The notes beneath the pieces were generated by a model. That model was given only the letters and a program-made list of their open reading frames with translations. It ran no database searches and was not told the DNA's origin. Below, piece by piece: positions 1-11,023 of a DNA stretch of 64,000 nucleotides. The translations under genes were made by a program, and so were the position numbers. The stretch is from Mauremys mutica. Its lineage: Eukaryota > Chordata > Testudines > Geoemydidae. The stretch lies in NCBI RefSeq assembly GCF_020497125.1, contig NC_059075.1:109655222-109719221 (forward strand). Reading direction: 5' to 3'. The stretch's first letter is position 1, and each line of letters begins with the position of its first letter.

Positions 1-1191
1 CCACAGAGCACCAAATAAGGCACCTCTCCCCAGGAACCTCCTGCGGAGGCTTTTCGAGCTCCTGTACGAGAGCTTCGTGGAAGTGTCCCAGGAGGATTTC
101 TGTTCCATCCCTATATGTGTGGACCTTCTTTTTATATAGTTTTATATGGAAAAGTTTTTATATAGCTTTTATATATTTTTTATTCCTGTTTTTTAAAAAA
201 TAAATGTTTCCATGTTTATAGCACTTACCGACTGATCCTTCCCCTGATTCTGAGTCCGGGTTAACGGCCGGGGAGGGTTGGTAGGGGATCTCTGTGAGGG
301 TGATGAAGAGATCCTGGCTGTCGGGGAAAGCGGTATTGTAAGCGCTGTCGCCTGCGTTGTCCTCCACAAACCCTTCCTCATCTTCCCCATCGGCGAACAT
401 CGCCGAGGAACTGCCCGTCGACATTATCCCATACTCAGAGTCCACGGTCACTGGTGGGGCAGTGGTGGCAGACCCACCTAGAATGGCATGCAGTGCCTCG
501 TAGAAGCGGCATGTCTGGGGCTGGGCTCCGGAGCGTCCGTTTGCCGCTCTGACTTTTTGGTAGCCTTGTCTCAGGTCCTTGATTTTCACGTGGCACTGCG
601 TTGTATCCCGGCTGTATCCTCTGAGTGCCATGGCTTTGGAGACCTTCTCGTAGGTCTTTGCATTCCGTTTGTTGGAGCGCAGCTCCGAAAGCACAGACTC
701 ATCGCCCCACACAGCGATCAGATCCAGGACTTCACGGTCTGTCCATGCTGGGGACCTCTTTCTATTCTGGGATTGCATGGACTCCTCTTCTGGAGAGCTC
801 TGCATCGTTGCAGGTGCTGCTGAGCTCGCCCCGATGTCCAAACAGGACATCAGATTCAAAGTGCCCAGACAGGAAAAGGAATTCAAATTTTCCCGGGTCG
901 TTTCCTGTGTGGCTGGTCAGAGAATCCAAGCTTCGACTGCTGTCCAGAGCGTCGAGTGGTGCACTGTGGGATAGCTCCCGGAGCTACTAAGTTCGATTTG
1001 CATCCACACATAGCCTAATTCGAGATAGCCATGTCGAATTTAGCGCTACTCCCCTCGTCGGGGTGGAGTACCGAATTCGAACTAAAGAGCCCTCTAGGTC
1101 GAATTAAACGGCTTCCTGGTGTGGACGGTTGAGCGGTTAATTCGAATTAACGCTGCTAAATTCGATTTAAAGTCCTAGTGTAGACCAGGCC
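1..1191 (-). mobile_element. PIF/Harbinger DNA transposon, truncated by window start
   Basis: The right terminus reads TAGTGTAGACCAGGCC at about 1176-1191. This is the inverted counterpart of the left terminus of the Harbinger element at 30092. The stretch at about 860-990 is related in sequence to 30290-30420 of that element, in opposite orientation (both contain GTGCACTGTGGGATA). The element carries a minus-strand Myb/SANT-like gene at 229-803. The other terminus and any nuclease gene lie before position 1. The 3 bases after the terminus are TCA, which is only loosely like the TWA target of this superfamily. Assignment to PIF/Harbinger rests on the terminal repeat, the accessory gene type and the TTA duplication seen for the sister copy. 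Confidence 0.8.
229..803 (-). CDS. Harbinger-associated Myb/SANT-like DNA-binding protein, first coding exon
   Basis: This is the accessory Myb/SANT (trihelix-like) protein that in Harbinger elements binds DNA and helps the nuclease act. The frame is open from 886 to 158. The Met at about 803-805 or the one nine codons later (before SQNRKRSPAW) is the likely start. The N-terminal domain shows the regularly spaced aromatic and hydrophobic residues of a SANT fold: AWTDREVLDLIAVWG, then YEKVSKAMALRGYSR, then QCHVKIKDLRQGYQK. An acidic tail follows (DGEDEEGFVED). The frame runs into GTAAGT at 228-223 (minus strand) right after SESGEGSVG, a good splice donor, so the codons beyond it are probably intronic. 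No acceptor or second exon is visible before position 1. It is a transposon gene, not a host gene, and no stop codon interrupts the exon. Confidence 0.7.
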
Positions 1192-1504
1192 TCAGTAACA
1201 TCTGCTGAAGCCACTGCCTTCACTCTTGCCCTCACTTTCGGCAGGTAGGAGTCTTATGCCTTCATTTTCTTTTCTAACAACCCCTGGTACAGCGCTAGGT
1301 TTAAGAGAGTGCATGAACCACACTGACTCCCAAGTACCTGACTAGAACTCATTATTGGTAGAAAAGATGGTACCAGACTCCAACCTGCATTCCACTTGTG
1401 AAGGTTTTGTGTACTGAGTGTTAGCTAACGAATTGTTTGCAGTAGATTTAAAGACACGAGGTCTGACTTTATTAAAGGGGCACTAGAGCAACGGTGTTTA
1501 TATA

Positions 1505-1640
1505 CAGTTATCATTATCATTATTTATAATTGTATTGCAATAGCACCAAAGAACCTCAGTCATGGACTAGGACCTCATTGTGCGAGGTGCTGTACAAACA
1601 TGGTCCCTGCCCCAAAGAGCCTACCATCTTGCCTCCCTTC
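1505..1640 (-). mobile_element. LINE/L2-like 3' tail fragment
   Basis: Reading the minus strand gives the L2-type tail: CTCTTTGGGGCAGGGACC, then CTGTACAGCACC..GCACAATGAGGTCCTAGTCCATGAC, then a TATTATAATAA-like end. The same tail recurs at 2870, 7015, 26565 and 37660. The copy at 37030-37795 also contains reverse-transcriptase sequence, which ties the tail to a LINE. Confidence 0.6.
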
Positions 1641-2867
1641 AAGTAGCACCACCCAATCCCCACCCTTTTGGTCTTTCTGCTTCATTCTTGTGTGGAGGAC
1701 TAGATTGAATAGGTAGGAATTCTGATATAAGAATTCTACAATGGAGAGCAGTGTGTTGGCATCTCCACATCATGTGAACTTGATGTCCTGCGATCAGAGA
1801 GGAAATTAACACACTCCCCAAGCCAAGTGCTTCAAGTAGGGGTGGAGAATGAAGGTACATTCTCTGGCTGTATGCCACATGAACATTTCCTTATGCAGCA
1901 GAATCTCCAGGTAGCTGGATCCATCAGGTTTCCTACAGCTTTCTATTCTGTTCAGGTTTGTATGCCATACCAATCACTATGGTATCAGAGCACCTTTGCT
2001 GCTCTGAACCAAAAGAGCCGGACCAGGGGTGCTGAGGATCTGCCACAAACACAGTACAAAGTATACAGCCCAAAAATATAAATAATAAATTGCATGGGAT
2101 GTGCAATTTGAAGAAGGTGTGGCCTTAGAGGTGGTAGATGTATTTTTTTACCTTGATTATTATTTATATTTAGGCTTGGAGGTATTAGATTTTTATCAGT
2201 AAATGTTGATTTCATTGTGCATGTGCAGTCCAATGAAAAACATTTCCATCAATAATAATAGATATTTATAGATAGATAAAGTAAGAAAAATGTTGCTTGA
2301 GAACTTATAAGAGTGAAAATCCAGTGCTTGTTACAAATGGGCTAACAAATGAATGGTAAAACCAGGTTTGATTTGTTGATCTAAGGATATTTACTGTATA
2401 TATTTTGACATGTAATGTTGCCAATTTGTGTTTTAACAATTTATACATTTTAACTTTTTGTATCTTAATGTGTACTGTCATTAAGTTGTCTACCCCACAA
2501 TAATTTCCCACAACTGTGAAAATTTAACAGATAAAAATCTAAAAAATACTTGAAAATAAACACTGATATTATCTGTCACAATTATAAAAAATATTGAATT
2601 CTGCCAAGCCTATTTATTTTGCAGTAACTCCCCCTGATGCACCTTGATGTAACTGCCCCACCCAAGCCTGGATAAAGTGGGGTGGATTGAGTGCAAAGCT
2701 AACTACTTAGCTTCATAAAAACACCAGCCTGGTCATAAAAACAAAACCAGGCTACCATTCTGGCAAAAATGACCAAGAGGAATGGAAAAGACTGGTTTCT
2801 GCCTGATGCACCAGCGTTGGCGTGGGAAAGATGTTTAAAACAAAATAAAAAGTAAAAGTAATATTAG

Positions 2868-2957
2868 GGGCCCTGGACATGGGCCGGACCCCATTTTAAT
2901 AGGCAGTGTATGACAGAAAGATGGTCCCTACCCCGAAAAAGCTTATAGTCTAGCTAG
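2868..2957 (-). mobile_element. LINE/L2-like 3' tail fragment
   Basis: Diverged copy of the tail seen at 1505. It shares GGACATGGGCCGGACCCCATT and GGTCCCTACCCCGAAAAAGC. Too short to show coding sequence. Confidence 0.5.
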
Positions 2958-3181
2958 CAGGCTTGGTCTCTTCACTACTGGGTATCAGGGATATTTTTCA
3001 AGCCCTTTATGTATGTGAGTATCAAACAAGTCAAGGACCAAGGTGTGTATATGCATAAGCTGAGTAACCACTGTGTGGTTGTATCACTGTGACCCTTGCT
3101 TTCCGCACTCCATGCCTTGTGGGTTGTCATGTCTGTGATTTTTAAACCATAATAAGCAATTTGGGCCAGGGGATGTGTTTT

Positions 3182-4143
3182 TTGTATGTCTTCTGTGAAG
3201 GACCCTACACACTTTTGTACATTATAGTATAATTAATAATGGAGCCAAAGGAAAGGGTGAGAGGGATCACACAAAGTCAAAGCAGAAAAGAAAATGAGAA
3301 AGAAAAGAGAAAGAAGAAGAAAGAGACAAGGAAGATAAAGGAGCACACAAAAGACTAGCTAGAGGACAAAGAGAGAAAATGAGGAGCAGATGATGAGGAA
3401 GAAGACAAAGGGAGAGATCACAGGAGGGAGGAGATAAAGGACAGAGGGGAAGAAAATGGAACTTAGAATGAAAGTGAGATGGGGAAATTTGGCATTTAAA
3501 CTTTTATTACAAAATAAATTTAATTTATTAGCATTTTAGCTTCTTTAATTACTTTTCAACCTTTTTTTTAATTATGCCCATATGTTGTCAGTAACAAGGT
3601 TTTATGACTTTTGTTCTCTCACCTTTCCCTTGGCTTCCATTCCTACTTTAATTACCATATTCACAATGCATTCATCAGATGTCTCGCATAATATTTTTGC
3701 ACCAGTGCTTCATGCTTGTAGTGATACTCCACTTGGGGAAACAGTAACACCTGTCTCTCCTAACTGAAGGCTACTTGCAGTTCTCTAGGATGCTCACAAG
3801 ATGGCAAAGCTGAGATTTTTCACAGTGGTTTCAGGGATTCATCAGATAATAGATATGTGTAGATTTGGGTAGCGTTTTATTTATTTTAAAGCATTTTGCA
3901 GCACACTTTAAAATGATAAAAAATTAAAATGAATAGAATTTGGGTGGAGAAAGTTTATTCCCGCTGAATAAAAAGGAAATTTTTTGCCCAGCAAGAGAGG
4001 AAATTTGACTTCAGTGAAAAATTATGATAGGAAATCCAGGAAGCTACAATGTTAACCTTTGTACTGCAAATGTATACATGTAAGGCTCCATTATTAATTA
4101 TAATGTACAAAAGTGTGTAGGGTCCTTCACAGAAGACATACAA
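3182..4143. repeat. Long inverted repeat, arms of about 60 bp around an 840-bp loop
   Basis: The left arm 3182-3246 and right arm 4084-4143 are reverse complements across about 60 bp. Both contain GTATGTCTTCTGTGAAGGAC and ACACACTTTTGTACATTAT in the left-arm orientation. The only clear difference is a 5-bp insertion (AGTAT) in the left arm. The arms end abruptly on both sides. The loop holds a 240-bp purine tract and AT-rich DNA with no gene. This could be a non-autonomous DNA element with long terminal inverted repeats, or an inverted duplication. No convincing target duplication was seen. Confidence 0.75.
3240..3486 (+). repeat. Polypurine tract
   Basis: Roughly 240 bp almost entirely A and G on the + strand, with runs such as GAAAGAAAAGAGAAAGAAGA. 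It lies inside the loop of the inverted repeat. It has triplex-forming potential and is most likely a degenerate simple repeat. Confidence 0.7.
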
Positions 4144-4144
4144 A

Positions 4145-5172
4145 GACAAGTCACAGGAAACTATAAATTAATAATGTCACAATTTTTTTGTTTTTCTTTC
4201 TTTTTTGGACGGCAAATTTTGAAGAGGCCAATGACATAGTCTCAAATCTAATCTATTTGAGATTCCTGTGATAAACCCAGGTCTCTTTAATTACAACATC
4301 CTGATGTCTCAGAGGATAAGGTAGTTAAGCCAGCAGTGCTTATAATGAATTAATTTTTCCCTTGCTTGCATGGTACAGAACTGTGAATAGTTATATGGTC
4401 TTTTAATTCTCCTTCACCAACCCCCTCAACATGATATATCTATATCAGGATAAGTGTTGATTTTCCTTCTCTGGGGGCAGCTCTACACAGTTTTTGTACT
4501 GATTTAACTATATTGGTTTAGAAACTGATATACCATAGTTAAAACAACTATAGTGTGGACACAGTTATACCAGTATAGAGTGTTCATATCAGTACAGATG
4601 ATTTCTCTAAAGCAATATTGGTATAAGCACCTTTTATAAACTGATAGCATTAAATCAACACAAAAACTTGTGTTGACTGTTCTGTGGAAATAAATCTTCC
4701 CTCCAGGCCTTATGCTAAAGGCTCTTAACTACCAGTAGAATCACTGAGCCCCATTCTTTATTGCCTTGCCCCTTACTGTAGTGCTTTATGCCTCTGCAAA
4801 GGCCTACTCAAGGGGCAAGGCAATGGAGAATCAGGCCCATCATGGGAAGGGCACTCAGCACCTTCTCAGATCAGGCTCTCCCCACATAAAGTCTGAGTCA
4901 ATAGGTTTGTTTACAAGTGTGTGTGAAGGTCCAGTGGGGTGTTTGGGGCCTGCTGGTCTGTCTAGCAGTCAGCCTTTCTTAAAAGGAATCTGCATTCCTA
5001 TCAGGCTACTTGACCTCCATAAGTCTAAATACTGCCTTTTGCTACAGCTCGCTGGGTCCTGGAGGTTATATCTTTCCAGCCATGGGCCAGACTATGAGAG
5101 GGGCTCTCACTAAGAAACCCTCCTGTGGACCACTTTCCTCCTTTCACAGCTTCCCGTAACATGGTCCAGCGT
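4145..5172. other. Intergenic; possible old MITE at 4480-4700
   Basis: No gene. The segment 4480-4700 has TCTACAC and TAGTGTGGACAC motifs and short inverted blocks around TTATACCAGTATA, which suggests a decayed MITE, but its ends cannot be fixed. Confidence 0.35.
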
Positions 5173-5173
5173 A

Positions 5174-5293
5174 GGGTGACCAGATAGCAAGTGTGAAAAA
5201 TCGCAACGGGGGTGGGGGGTAATAGGAGCCTATATAAGAAAAAGACCCCTAAATTGGGACTGTCCCTATAAAATCAGGACATCTAGTCCAGCT
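5174..5293 (+). mobile_element. Small TA-flanked MITE, copy 1
   Basis: Starts TAGGGTGACCAGATAGCAAG and contains the shared core CCTATATAAGAAAAAG. It ends near GGACATCTAGTCC, a mutated form of the inverted terminus TCTGGTCACCCTA. Related copies are at 6371, 8153 and 15435. A TA on each side in the better copies suggests a Tc1/mariner-type target. Confidence 0.6.
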
Positions 5294-6370
5294 GCATGCT
5301 CCTCCATCTGTGACCGATAGATTGCAGTCTGTTCTTGCCTCTGTGGTGTGGCAAGATTTTGTCTCCCTTTGCAGGAATTTGCTCAATTCTTTCCTCCCCT
5401 TGCTTGGGGCAGTGTACATAATATCCCTCCACAGGGTGCTTTGTGGGGTTCAAGAGAAGGAATCTTCTCCACAGCTCTTGGGAAGAAAGAGACCAGAAGA
5501 TGGATTCATAAAGCAGTAGATCCACCAGCTATGCCCCTGAAAATTGCCCTCACATCCCAGAGCTGACATAATGGAACCCTTGTGAAGCAGAGCTCTGTGG
5601 CATGCCTGGGACATGAATCCAGCCCTCCTCATCCCCCTTATGTAGACTCCTGGCAACCTGCCCCTCTGTAAACCAGAACCCTGCCTGTATCACTGCTACT
5701 CCCAGTGGAAAGGCCTGTCCCCACCTTCAAGCAAGCTAAAATGGGAAGGGACATTTCAGAATCCTCTAGACTGCGCTGTAAGATGGAGACACTCACCCCT
5801 TCCTCTCCCTTCAGAGAGTTCTGACTGGCCCCCAAACGCCATTCTGCCTCTAACGACCTTCTGAAGGTGCAGCAACTTCACATCACACTAGCAAAGGAGG
5901 TGGTTACTTGTAGGAGAGCACTGCTTCCCCAAGTCAAGCTGGTTTCAACATATTAAAGCACTATCTCAGCACAACTGGATTATGGGCTGAGCAAATCAGA
6001 ACTTGCCAATCACAGACACAGGTTTATTATTTTAGGATGACAAGGACACTATGACACCTTTGACACAGCTGCCAAGAAGAAGTAGACCAAAATATCTGCT
6101 ACTGAACTTAACGTCCTCTATATTTTATATGCGGGTAACAAGACGTGCTTAAATTCTAGTTCAGACCAATATTGTCTCATTGTTTCCTGGTGTCCCATCA
6201 TCTGTCTGAAGCTATGGTATATTGAAAACTGTGTTAAAACTGCAAGCTATCACTTTAAGGGTTTTCTGGTCCTGCTTGCCTGCTAGGGGGCTCTGTAGGG
6301 AAGAGTGTGATCTGGGGTTTCAGCAGTCAGTCGGCTGAGAACCAGTTTAGAGTAAGGTGGGGTGTACCTA
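5294..6370. other. Intergenic, nothing recognised
   Basis: Open frames of 60-80 codons on both strands overlap one another and show no domain or splice context. No repeat was recognised. Confidence 0.5.
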
Positions 6371-6512
6371 TGGTGACCAGACATTCCAATATTATTGGGA
6401 CCGTCCCAATATTAGGGGCTTTGTCTTATATATACAACTATACTTCCCCCTCACACACACACCTCCCTGAAAAAAAGTGTCCCGATTTTTCACACTTGCT
6501 ACCTGGTCACCT
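6371..6512 (-). mobile_element. Small TA-flanked MITE, copy 2
   Basis: Termini are TATGGTGACCAG at the left and CTGGTCACCTTA at the right. The family core is in reverse orientation (CGATTTTTCACACTTGCTA near the right end). The interior is diverged and includes a CACACACAC run. TA is present on both sides. Confidence 0.6.
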
Positions 6513-6613
6513 TAGTTGTATCTCTCTGTTTTAGGGAGCAACCATCTTTTCCCCTCTGTGGCTTTGGTTCTTGTGTGTTAAGGTTCTGGATTTTAAGAAA
6601 TAAAGGAGTGTTA

Positions 6614-6902
6614 CAGAGATTGGCAACCTTTGGCCCGTGGCCCGCCAGGGTAAGCCCCCTGGGATCACAGATCCCACTGGCTGCGGTTCGCCGTTCCAGG
6701 CCAATGGGGGCTGTGGGAAGTGGCGGCCAGCACATCCCCAGCCCACGCCGCTTCCTGCAGCCCCAAAAGGCCTGGAGCGGCGAACCACAGCCAGTGGGAG
6801 CTGCGATCAGCCGAACCTGTGGACGCAGCAGGTAAACAAATTGGCCCAGCCCGCCAGGGGCCTTACCCTGGTGGGCCACTTGCCAAAGGTTGACAATCCC
6901 TG
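6614..6902. mobile_element. hAT MITE with 8-bp target duplication
   Basis: The left terminus CAGAGATTGGCAACCTTTGG and the right terminus CCAAAGGTTGACAATCCCTG are inverted copies. The similarity extends about 40 bp inward (CCAGGGTAAG on the left, CTTACCCTGG on the right). The flanks GAGTGTTA (6606-6613) and GAGTTTTA (6903-6910) match at 7 of 8 bases, as expected for hAT. The interior is GC-rich and non-coding, and the open frames through it are incidental. Confidence 0.85.
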
Positions 6903-7011
6903 GAGTTTTATGTTGTAACCTTCCAGAAAGATTAAAAAAACCATGACACTCTAACTTCTCAGTTTGTAAGCTGTGAACATAACAGTACACATCTGTTGTC
7001 TGTTGTCTTAG

Positions 7012-7110
7012 ACTTAGATTGTGAGCTGTTTGGGGCTGGTGGTTGTCTTTGTTTATACAGCACCTAGCACAATGGGGTCCTGGTCCATGATTATGGCTCC
7101 GAGTCATACT
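7012..7110 (+). mobile_element. LINE/L2-like 3' tail fragment
   Basis: Reads AGATTGTGAGCTGTTTGGGG, then TACAGCACCTAGCACAATGG and TCCTGGTCCATGATTATGG. This is the same tail as at 37660, in the same orientation. Confidence 0.6.
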
Positions 7111-8152
7111 AATAACAAAGGAAAGAGGCAGGATTTGATCCTTAATTATTGCATTACTACTATGCTCTGTGAGACAGGAAAGACTTCACTCATGTATCCC
7201 ACTCTATGTAAGGAAGATTTGCATTCCTATTTTATAGCCACAATTCTGGGTTCTGCTGCAGTCCCTATATGCTGGTTCTGCAGTCATAGCGGGGTTGCAA
7301 AGCTGGTTGATCATCCAAACAGGGAATATCCCTTGCCTAAGGAGGAGTTCCCTGGTGACATAGGGCTGGTAAAACATCTTCTTTGCAGCCTCTGGTGTAG
7401 GGATATGTTGTTGGTGTGGCCAGAAGTTGACAGGGGCATTCTGGAAGTGTCATGGCCAGAATGTATTGGCTATCTGGGGGCTGTTGAATGGTAATCTCCC
7501 ATTTTTACAGAAAAAATCACAAAATATTAAGTTTAAGATAGGTTTGCTTTCTCCTTGGAATCCTTTTCCAGTAGCTTGTAATTATGATGGGATTTTCTTG
7601 CAATGGGAGAAACTTTACAGCTCATTTTTTTATGTTTTAAAGCCTTCCATCCCCTGCTAGGTGAAATTCCTGTATTTATTACCGTTACCATTTTAATGAG
7701 CTGAGGTTTTGCATTACTTTGGTACAAATGCATCAAATGAGCTAATAAACACACTCAGATTTAATCTTTTGTACCTCTTCAGCAGAAAAAACACAGTAAA
7801 TAAATGAATAACATTGATCTGAAATGTTGGAAATGACATTAAATGTTATTAGGACACAAATTAACCCCAGAGAGGAAATAAATAAAACCCAGGTCACGTT
7901 TAAATATTTTTAATTGATTTACATTTTATTACAAAACTTTCTTTGTCAAAGGCATAGTAACAACACATACGCACACTTTGTTAAAGTAATATCTCAGAGT
8001 ATTCACATCATGGCAAGTGCACACAAGAAATAATCACAAAGGCATAAAGAATTATGCATGCTGGTAGTGCTTGTAGAAAATTCCAACAAATATATCTCAC
8101 AACCAATGGTCAGTTTCTGACCTCAGTGAATTGGATGTCCCTCCATTGACTA
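7111..8152. other. Intergenic, nothing recognised
   Basis: One frame is open for 157 codons (7021-7494), but it begins inside the L2 tail and shows no domain, splice sites or biased composition. It is probably chance. Confidence 0.5.
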
Positions 8153-8277
8153 GGGTGGCCAGAGAGCAAGTCTGAAAAATTGGGACAGAGGGTTGGGGAG
8201 TATTGGCTTGGTGCCTATATAAGAAAAAGCCCCCGAAATTGGGACTGTCCCTATAAAATTGGGACATCTGGTCACCC
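8153..8277 (+). mobile_element. Small TA-flanked MITE, copy 3 (best preserved)
   Basis: Flanked by TA at 8151-8152 and 8278-8279. The termini TAGGGTGGCCAGA and CTGGTCACCCTA are inverted. The core includes CCTATATAAGAAAAAGCC and GGGACTGTCCCTATAAAAT, shared with the copies at 5174 and 15435. Length is about 125 bp. Confidence 0.7.
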
Positions 8278-8398
8278 TATTATTGACTACAGTGGAGCAA
8301 CTCCTGATTTACAGAAATCAGAATCTGGCCCCATGAAACAAAAATAAATAACTGTGGGTTTGTCCATCATGACCAGAACTGAGAATGCTTCAGAGACA

Positions 8399-8567
8399 AT
8401 CATAGAATATCAGGGTTGGAAAGTCATCTAGTCTAACCCCCTGTTCAAAGGAGGACCTATCCCCAGATAGATTTTTACCCCAGTTCCCTAAATGGCCCTC
8501 TCAAGGATTGAACTCACAACTATGGGTTTAGCAGGCCAATACTCAAACCACTGAGCTCTCCCCTCCT
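8399..8567 (-). mobile_element. Cry-type tRNA-derived SINE
   Basis: The tRNA-like head is at the right end. The minus strand reads GAGAGCTCAGTGGTTTGAGT (A-box region) and later GGGTTGTGAGTTCAATCC-like B-box sequence. The tail at the left end is the CR1-like ATAGAATATCAGGGTTGG. Cry SINEs are known from cryptodiran turtles. Related copies are at 18650 and 41229. Confidence 0.85.
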
Positions 8568-9308
8568 CTGAAAACTAGTGCTCCAGGGGAAGATTTGAAC
8601 TCACAACCTCAGCATCACCCCACACAGCACTGCTCTACAAGTATTGTGCCACTGAAGATAACAAGTGGTGAGAGAGCACAACTTAGATTTAAGCATAAGG
8701 ATCTACTCTCATCCAGTTCAAAATTGCCCTCTCAGGTTTTGACTCTAGGAAATTGCCCCAGCTGCTCCTTATCCTGATGTGGTGCTTCTCCCTGAGCACT
8801 GGCTAAAGAATAATACCTGAATGAATATTAAAGACTGTCCTCTTCCCAGTGCCAGTCACAGATCTCTTCCCATGTTGTAACTATACACAGCAGTCAACCT
8901 CCTGGGAATGAGGCCAGTGGATTTGCTGAACATACGTTCTAACATGAGGGCCCTGTTCTTTCCTGACTGACTGAATGCCAGGCAGCCAGGGAAGAATCTT
9001 TAAGTGGATGAACCTGAAACAGGCTTTCCCTGTCTGAACTCCACAGTGAAGGTGCTGGCCATAGAGGTAAACATGGACTCTGGCTCGTGATCATCTGCTG
9101 GAACCATGTAAGACCAACAGTAATTAGGGGTTCAAAGGAGAGTTTGGAGACCATTTTTGGGTGACTTCCAGACACCCCAGAGATTAATGATTAGGGGGAG
9201 CTTGCCAGGACCAATAGCCAGGGAGTCTACTTTGGGCCAGATCTTCAGATCCACTATTTTGTGTTCCTTTCCTGGTGCAAAACAATCATAAACTTTGCTG
9301 AACTGGCC
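8568..9308. other. Intergenic, nothing recognised
   Basis: No gene, RNA or clear repeat found. Confidence 0.5.
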
Positions 9309-9316
9309 ATTGGAGG

Positions 9317-9547
9317 CAAGGCTGGCTCCAGCTTTTTTGCCGCCACAAGCCCCCCCCCAACAAAAGCTGATCGGCGGCATTTCAGCAACAGCTCAATTGT
9401 GCCGCTTTGTTTGTCGACGACAATTCAGCGGCGGGTCCTTCGCTCCCTCTCTTCCTCTTTGGCAGTGCCAAAGACCCAGACGTGCCACCCTTTCCATTGG
9501 CTGCCCCAAGCACCTGCTTCTTTTGCTGGTACCTGGAGCTGGCCCTG
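9317..9547. mobile_element. hAT MITE with perfect 8-bp target duplication (ATTGGAGG)
   Basis: ATTGGAGG occurs at 9309-9316 and again at 9548-9555. The termini are CAAGGCTGGCTCCAG and CTGGAGCTGGCCCTG (inverted). The GC-rich interior contains CGGCGGC blocks. The termini resemble those of the element at 12747. The ORFs crossing it have no meaning. Confidence 0.85.
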
Positions 9548-9555
9548 ATTGGAGG

Positions 9556-11023
9556 AGACTCCTTATCTAGCGGAATTCATGGGTGGCCCCTCTCCCAGCC
9601 TTTCTATGCAGAGAATGTAGCCAGAGGCAAGAAGATGTTGCTTAATGTGCTTAAACCCAGCAATCCCTGGCTCCCGGATCAGCCCCTTGGGATCTGGGAA
9701 ATTGGCAGAATGCCATGGGAGTGGCTCAGTGCCACTGATCACAGGTTCAGGGGATAGCAAAACTACCTTTGTACAGACCTGACAGAAGTTGTACCATGGT
9801 ACACAAAGACCAGACCCAAGAAACTGTGGCTGGATAGTGTTCTTGGGCCAAATTAATCTTTGGTGTAAGTCAGATGAATTGCATTGGAGTGAATTTGGCC
9901 GCCTTTGTTTAAATCTAAATCATGCTTTTTCTAGCTCATTCCTCATTGTAAAGGCAGGCAGATAGACAAAGCCTTTTATTTTTAATCCATGTGAATGTTC
10001 AGTGCTATTGTTTGTTGATGATAGATGCTCTCTTTTTATGGTTCAGTCATAGGGAAAGGACTGCTTTGCTTCATTTATGATCCTATAGCCTGAAATGAAT
10101 TCTAGTTCTAGCAGAGGAACAGTTTGTAAATATACCAGAGAGCCTGCCAGCCTCTGTCATCAGCTAGCTTCTTAGCTTGCATCTGGTGTCAGCTGTATTA
10201 TCTTCCCAACACCCCACACTCGCATTTCAGTTATGTCCCATCATGTCCATTTTCTGAGCTAGTAAGACAAGAGCAAGAAGTTGAGGCCTCTCCTCCTCCA
10301 TACAAGTGCTATGATTGAGCTGAAAAAAAATCTGTTATATATTTGGAATGCTCTCAATTGCACTGTTCTATTTCCAGCTGTTGGAATCTGCACTAGAATT
10401 TTAATTAATGACTAAATTCATGCAGCAGATCCGAACAGCAGGAAACTGCTATGTTATTTAAATAGGCTTTGCAATGATCAGATTGTATCTCTCAGAACAG
10501 CACTCAAATGAATACTGAAGCTGTTTGTTCTTCTGAAAAGACTGGAATTGCATAATAGGTTGGAAGAGGTTGAACACTGAACATTCAAAAAATCACTAAA
10601 ACTGGGCTAGCTACAATACAGTGGTGGCACACCTGGTATGAGGGCACAGGTGGTTTCCTAACCAAGAGCCAGATCACCCCCACCTGCAGAATATCAGGGA
10701 GGAATATTCTGTCAGCTTCCCCATGCAGAGTTTCCAAGAGATGGTTCTATGATTGAGTGGATGGAAATTTGCTGAATGGACAGGGAATTTGGACTCTGGA
10801 AACTGTGGCCCCTTGAGATCTGCACACTGGTGGTGTCTGTCAGGTGGTCCTATGCCTCCACACTACCTCATGAACCCCTGTTGCTCTGATCCACTCCTCT
10901 GCCAGCACGGCTTCAGATAGGCCATGATGACAGAACTTCCACCATTGATTGCTGCCCCAGGACACCCTCAAAAAGGACATTTTCTTGGGGAGAGGGAATC
11001 TGTGGAAATGCTAACAGCATAAC
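9556..11023. other. Intergenic, nothing recognised
   Basis: Unique-looking, moderately AT-rich DNA. No gene or repeat could be supported. Confidence 0.5.

Larger units (their letters stand above)
1192..3181. other. Intergenic AT-rich DNA with two L2 tails
   Basis: No gene is recognisable. Two short L2-like LINE tails are listed separately. The rest is AT-rich, with frequent stops in all frames. Confidence 0.6.

Noticed and set aside
6499..7107. A 202-codon minus-strand ORF
   Set aside because: It runs through a hAT MITE and an L2 tail. Its Pro/Gly/Arg-rich composition is that of the GC-rich MITE.
7021..7494. A 157-codon + strand ORF
   Set aside because: It begins inside an L2 tail and shows no family resemblance.
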